A stretch of DNA of 64,000 bases, from positions 1-64,000 of the forward strand of contig NZ_MSPR01000004.1 in NCBI RefSeq assembly GCF_001984715.1, given 5' to 3'. Below, in pieces: positions 59,972-64,000 of the stretch; the first letter of the stretch is position 1, and every line of letters begins with the position of its first letter. The DNA is from Streptococcus azizii. GTDB taxonomy: Bacteria; Bacillota; Bacilli; Lactobacillales; Streptococcaceae. Under the pieces are notes generated by a model. It was not told where the DNA came from. It worked only from the letters and a program-made list of their open reading frames with translations, and searched no databases. A program made the translations under genes and the position numbers.

Positions 59972-60526
59972 ATGGGAACATCTCTGATTACAAAAAAGAG
60001 GATAGCCAAGGCTTTGAAACGTCAACTAGCAATGAAAAGTTTTGATAAGGTCTCCGTTGTGGATATTATGCAGGAGGCCAAGATGCGTAGGCAAACGTTC
60101 TACAATTATTTTGTGGATAAGTATGAATTGCTGGATTGGATTTTTGAGACAGAATTGCAGGAGCAAGTGACCGATAATTTGAACTATATCAGCGGTTTGA
60201 GCATGTTGGATGAACTGCTGTATTATATTGAGAATAACCAGCATTTTTACGTTCAATTATTTGAAACGAAGGGGCAAAATGATTTTGTTTCCTACTTGGA
60301 GGGCTATTGTCGGATTTTAGTGGATAAGATTTTGACAGAACTACAACGAGAGGAGCAGGTAGATGTAGGTCAGGCCTACCAGCACTTTTTGATTTCCTAT
60401 CATACAGGAGCTTTGCTTTCCTTAATTGAGCAGGAAATGAAGCAAAGGCCCTGTCAGCTTTGTGCCCATTATCCACAGTTAGTAAGGGTATTGATAGGAA
60501 CGGTGAGGGAGAGAAAGGGGACATAA
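59972..60526 (+). CDS. dhaS: TetR-like activator of the dihydroxyacetone kinase genes DhaS
   Basis: 184 residues from ATG 59972 (AAAGGGGGG upstream). N-terminal helix-turn-helix KSFDKVSVVDIMQEAKMRRQTFYNYFVDKYELLDWIFE, then a helical core typical of the DhaS group. In L. lactis DhaS activates dha genes when bound to DhaQ carrying dihydroxyacetone. Followed directly by dhaQ. Confidence 0.9.
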   Translation: MGTSLITKKRIAKALKRQLAMKSFDKVSVVDIMQEAKMRRQTFYNYFVDKYELLDWIFETELQEQVTDNLNYISGLSMLDELLYYIENNQHFYVQLFETKGQNDFVSYLEGYCRILVDKILTELQREEQVDVGQAYQHFLISYHTGALLSLIEQEMKQRPCQLCAHYPQLVRVLIGTVRERKGT

Positions 60527-61516
60527 ATGGTGGCTATCATCAATCAAGCAGAGCGTGTTATCGCTCACTACATGGACGGTTTTTTAGTAGCGCATCCTGA
60601 ACTTGGGCGCCTGAGTCAGGCGCCGGTCATCACTGTGAGAGAGGTGAATCACGATTCTATACCCGTCATTTCTGGGGGCGGCTCAGGTCATGAACCGATG
60701 CACGTCGGCTTTGTGGGGCAAGGGATGTTGACAGCTGCGGTTTATGGCGAGCTGTTTACCCCTCCTACAGCTGATGAGATTTTATGTGCCATTCGGCATG
60801 TGGATAAGGGGCGGGGTGTTTTTGTCATCATCAAAAATTTTGAGGCGGATTTGCTCTCCTTTCAAGAGGCGATTCGTCAGGCACGGAAAGAGGGGATTCA
60901 AGTGAAATACGTCCTGTCCCACGATGATATTTCGGTTGACACCAAAAAGAATTTTCAAAAGCGCCATAGAGGGCTTGCTGGGACCATCTTGCTCCATAAG
61001 ATTGTAGGAGCAGCAGCTCAGTCTGGGATGTCTTTAGATTGTTTGGAGGAGTTGGCGCTCAGCGCATCGACCGAAATGGCAACCATAGGATTTGCAACGA
61101 GTTCGGCGCATGTTCCACAGGGGACCTCTCCCCTCTTTGAGTTAAAAGAGGGCGAGATTTCCTACGGTATTGGGATTCATGGGGAAGAGGGTTATCGGAC
61201 AGTTTCATTTGAATCATCTGAGCAGTTGGCAAATGAGATTGTCAACAAGTTAAAACTCCGCTTTCGTTGGCGGGAGGGGGAGGAATTTCTCCTTTTGGTC
61301 AACAACTTGGGTACAATTTCAGAGTTGGAGCAGGGCATCTTTTTAAATGATATTTGCCAGCTACTGGATGTGGAAGGCTTGCGGCTTCCTTTTATCAAGA
61401 CAGGGCGCTTTGCAACCAGTCTAGATATGGCGGGGCTGTCTGTGACCCTCTGTCGCCTAAAAGACCAGACCTGGCTCCACTATCTCCAAGAACCCACAAC
61501 TGCACCCGCCTGGTGA
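60527..61516 (+). CDS. dhaQ: DhaK-like coactivator DhaQ
   Basis: 329 residues, a DhaK paralogue. GGGSGHEPMHVGFVG near residue 50 and GIGIHGEEG with the substrate-binding His near residue 220 are kept. The active-site loop reads KNFEADLLSF where DhaK has KNYSGD, keeping the Asp but changing its neighbours. It probably senses dihydroxyacetone and activates DhaS; kinase activity is unlikely without a DhaL partner in this operon. ATG follows the dhaS stop directly. Confidence 0.85.
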   Translation: MVAIINQAERVIAHYMDGFLVAHPELGRLSQAPVITVREVNHDSIPVISGGGSGHEPMHVGFVGQGMLTAAVYGELFTPPTADEILCAIRHVDKGRGVFVIIKNFEADLLSFQEAIRQARKEGIQVKYVLSHDDISVDTKKNFQKRHRGLAGTILLHKIVGAAAQSGMSLDCLEELALSASTEMATIGFATSSAHVPQGTSPLFELKEGEISYGIGIHGEEGYRTVSFESSEQLANEIVNKLKLRFRWREGEEFLLLVNNLGTISELEQGIFLNDICQLLDVEGLRLPFIKTGRFATSLDMAGLSVTLCRLKDQTWLHYLQEPTTAPAW

Positions 61517-61547
61517 GCCCTGTAAGGTTAAGATATGAGAGCTTCCT

Positions 61548-61591
61548 ACTCTTTAAAAATCAAAAGGATACTTCGTCAAGAGTGTAGATAA
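61548..61591 (+). repeat. BOX-like left end
   Basis: TACTCTTTAAAAATCAAAAG, then GATACTTCGTCAAGAGT. No right end; the next 120 bases to polC show no gene. Confidence 0.55.
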
Positions 61592-61716
61592 TTGAAAAAG
61601 GATGAGCGGGAAAACTGGCTGAAGGACCCACTTTCACCCGTCTGTTTGACCTGTCATAGGAAAAGGCTCGAACATTGTGGTAAAATAGAGAGAATAGAAA
61701 GACAAGGGATATGAGA

Positions 61717-64000
61717 ATGACAGATACGTTTCAATTACTATTGAATCAAATTGGTCTGCCGCTTGAATTAAAGGAATCAAGCGCGTTCACAGGCGGCAAG
61801 ATTGAGCAGGTTTTGCTGCATAAAAAGAGTAAAGTGTGGGATTTTACCTTTCGATTTGAAGCACCGTTGCCTTTGGCTCACTATCAATTATTTAAGGCCA
61901 AGCTCCTCAACGAGTTTCAAAAGACGGGCAATCACGCACGTTTTCGTCTGGTAACGAGCCAAGAGATGGTTGATTCAGACCTAGTGCAGGCCTACTATCC
62001 AGAAGCCTTTACAGAAGAGCTGTGCCAGAGTGCTGGCTTTCGTTCGATTTTTCAGCAGTTACCCGTCGAATTCCGTGACGGTATTCTGTGGATAAAAGGT
62101 CCAGCTTCCATTGATACACCGCATTTCAGAAAGAATCATCTACCCAATTTGGTCGAGCAGTTTTCCCGCTTTGGCTTTGCCAATCTAGCGGTGGAAATCG
62201 AGGTCTGTGAAGAAATGACCCAGTCGCAATTTGCAGAGTTTCATGCTCAAAATCAAGAAATTCTCCAGAAGGCGAGTCAGGAAACCTTGGAAGCCATGGA
62301 ACAACTGGCTCAGATGGCCCCTCCACCAGAAGTAAGTCCACAGCCAAGTTTCCAAGACTTTAAGAAGCAGACACCGCGCAAGGTAAGTCTTGAGAAATCG
62401 GAGATTACACCGATGATTGAGATTGAGACGGAAGAGAATCGGATTGTATTTGAGGGCCTAGTCTTTGATGTGGAACAGCGGACGACACGGACGGGGCGGG
62501 TGATTATCAATTTCAAGATGACGGACTATACCTCTTCTTTTTCCATGCAAAAGTGGGCAAAAAATGAAGAAGAAGCCCAGAAGTTTGACATGGTGAAAAA
62601 AGGGAATTGGTTGCGTGTTCGAGGAAATATCGAAACCAATAATTTCACGCGCGACTTGACGATGAATGTTCAGGAAATTCAAGAAGTCAAGCGCGATATT
62701 CGTAAAGACCTCATGCCAGATGATCAAAAGCGAATTGAATTTCATGCCCACACCAATATGTCTACTATGGATGCCCTGCCACCTGTTGAAGAGTTGATTG
62801 CCCGAGCGGCCCAGTGGGGGCATAAAGCGATTGCTATTACGGACCATGGGAATGTCCAATCCTTTCCTCACGGCTATCATGCAGCTCGTAAGGCAGGGAT
62901 TCGTGCACTTTTTGGGATGGAAGCCAATATTGTAGAGGATAGTGTTCCGATTGTCTATAACGAGGCAGAGCTTTTGTTATCAGAAGCGACCTATGTGGTC
63001 TTTGACGTGGAAACAACCGGTCTCTCTGCTGTTTACAATAGCTTAATTCAGATAGCGGCTTCTAAGATGTATAAGGGCAATGTTATCGCTGAATTTGACG
63101 AATTTATCAATCCAGGTCATCCCTTGAGCCAGTTTACGACTGACTTGACGGGGATTACAGATGAGCATGTCAGAAATACCAAGCCTCTCAAGCAGGTCTT
63201 ACAGGAATTTCAGGCCTTCTGTGAGGGGTCTGTTCTCGTTGCCCACAATGCGACCTTTGACGTTGGCTTTATGGATGTGAACTATGAGCGAGCAGGTATG
63301 CCAACGATTACCCAGCCGGTCATCGATACCTTGGAATTTGCCCGTAACCTCTATCCAGAATATAAGCGACACGGTCTAGGACCGTTGACCAAGCGTTTTG
63401 GTGTTGCTCTTGAGCATCACCACATGGCCAATTACGATGCCGAAGCGACTGGACGTCTCCTCTTTATTTTCTTAAAAGATGCCCTTGAAAAGTATGGTAT
63501 CAGCCAATTAAGCCAGTTAAATACAGAATTGATAGCAGAAGATTCCTATAAGAAAGCTCGCGTCAAACATGCAACCTTATACGTGACCAATCAGGTGGGC
63601 TTGAAAAATATCTTCAAATTGGTTTCTTTATCCAACACCAAGTATTTTGAAGGGGTGCCAAGGATTCCACGGACGGTCCTAAATGAACACCGTGAAGGTC
63701 TGATAGTAGGCACGGCCTGTCAAGAGGGGGAGGTTTTTGATGAATTGCTGTCAAAAGGGATTGAAGAGGCAGCCAAGGTGGCAAGCTACTATGATTTCAT
63801 TGAAGTGATGCCTCCTGACCTATATGCTCCCATGATTGCCAAGGAGCAATTCAAGGATATGGCGGAAATAAAAGCCATGATTCAGAACCTAATTGAGGTT
63901 GGGCGTAGGGCTCATCTACCTGTTCTGGCAACAGGGAATGTCCACTATATTGACCCAGAGGAAGAGATTTATCGGGAGATTATCGTCCGTTCCTTGGGAC
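61717..64000 (+). CDS. polC: DNA polymerase III alpha subunit PolC (5' part, runs off the window)
   Basis: The first 761 codons of an approximately 1460-residue Gram-positive replicative polymerase. Seen in order: N-terminal domain (to about 215), OB fold [28 protein letters not shown] domain [20 protein letters not shown] near 342, and the embedded 3'-5' exonuclease [15 protein letters not shown] near 428 with [11 protein letters not shown]. The polymerase core lies beyond the window. ATG 61717 is chosen because AAGGG is 8 bases upstream; ATG 61711 is possible. Confidence 0.97.
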   Translation, partial: MTDTFQLLLNQIGLPLELKESSAFTGGKIEQVLLHKKSKVWDFTFRFEAPLPLAHYQLFKAKLLNEFQKTGNHARFRLVTSQEMVDSDLVQAYYPEAFTEELCQSAGFRSIFQQLPVEFRDGILWIKGPASIDTPHFRKNHLPNLVEQFSRFGFANLAVEIEVCEEMTQSQFAEFHAQNQEILQKASQETLEAMEQLAQMAPPPEVSPQPSFQDFKKQTPRKVSLEKSEITPMIEIETEENRIVFEGLVFDVEQRTTRTGRVIINFKMTDYTSSFSMQKWAKNEEEAQKFDMVKKGNWLRVRGNIETNNFTRDLTMNVQEIQEVKRDIRKDLMPDDQKRIEFHAHTNMSTMDALPPVEELIARAAQWGHKAIAITDHGNVQSFPHGYHAARKAGIRALFGMEANIVEDSVPIVYNEAELLLSEATYVVFDVETTGLSAVYNSLIQIAASKMYKGNVIAEFDEFINPGHPLSQFTTDLTGITDEHVRNTKPLKQVLQEFQAFCEGSVLVAHNATFDVGFMDVNYERAGMPTITQPVIDTLEFARNLYPEYKRHGLGPLTKRFGVALEHHHMANYDAEATGRLLFIFLKDALEKYGISQLSQLNTELIAEDSYKKARVKHATLYVTNQVGLKNIFKLVSLSNTKYFEGVPRIPRTVLNEHREGLIVGTACQEGEVFDELLSKGIEEAAKVASYYDFIEVMPPDLYAPMIAKEQFKDMAEIKAMIQNLIEVGRRAHLPVLATGNVHYIDPEEEIYREIIVRSLG

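Overview
The window is a 64 kb piece of a low-GC Gram-positive chromosome that reads as genus Streptococcus. The evidence is the gene content and order: pepX next to a gla-type aquaglyceroporin; cppA; pbp2A-rpmG-secE-nusG; rpsB-tsf; ctsR-clpC; a mevalonate cluster mvaK1-mvaD-mvaK2-fni; fused gshF; yajC; uppS-cdsA-rseP-proS; and a Gram-positive polC. A S. suis-like lineage is my best guess, but the species cannot be fixed from sequence reading alone. No phage, plasmid, CRISPR array or intact insertion sequence was seen.

Layout. 0-9 kb: pepX, gla, cppA plus a serine hydrolase, pflB and dinB. 9.5-12.7 kb: an orphan PfkB-family sugar kinase and a PadR/DUF1700/DUF4097 envelope operon. 12.7-22 kb: recD2, rnhC-lepB and the operon FNR-rluA-CPBP protease, separated by dense repeat arrays. 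22-30 kb: pbp2A, rpmG, secE, nusG, a TraX-like membrane protein, a DUF4298 protein, tRNA-Cys and rpsB-tsf. 30-37 kb: a GNAT/thioredoxin pair, ctsR-clpC, dusB-hslO. 37-42.4 kb: a self-contained sugar-catabolic locus (PfkB kinase and DeoR regulator, divergent from a galactitol-type PTS, a small membrane protein and a class II aldolase). 42.5-52 kb: gshF, mevalonate genes plus fni, a MarR/DUF1304 pair, purA. 52-57 kb: yajC, uppS, cdsA, rseP, proS. 57-61.5 kb: a complete PTS-dependent dihydroxyacetone kinase locus (dhaKLM, dhaS, dhaQ). 61.7 kb to the end: the first half of polC.

How parts work together. The gat-like locus has all it needs to import a sugar or polyol as a phosphate, phosphorylate it again and cleave it. 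Its promoter carries a CcpA (cre) site over the -35 box and two identical 17-bp candidate DeoR operators 81 bp apart. The dha locus carries a DhaS-type operator upstream of dhaKLM and a cre site over the predicted start. Isoprenoid supply (mevalonate genes, fni) feeds undecaprenyl diphosphate synthesis (uppS) in the same window.

The most unusual content lies between genes. A family of about 110-bp modular inverted-repeat units occurs singly or in head-to-tail arrays at about 9.2, 13.0-13.7, 16.5-17.0, 28.5-29.0 and 59.6 kb. The units come in several types. In each type the two stem arms differ from other types in matching ways, so pairing is preserved, while the cores are exchangeable small hairpins. 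A second family, BOX-like elements with ends related to TATACTCTTTAAAAATCAAAAG, is also scattered through the window. One array makes up most of the gap between rpsB and tsf and abuts the tsf ribosome binding site. Three genes (rnhC, hslO and the DUF4298 gene) have a -10 box only 6-7 bases before the start codon, which predicts leaderless mRNAs.
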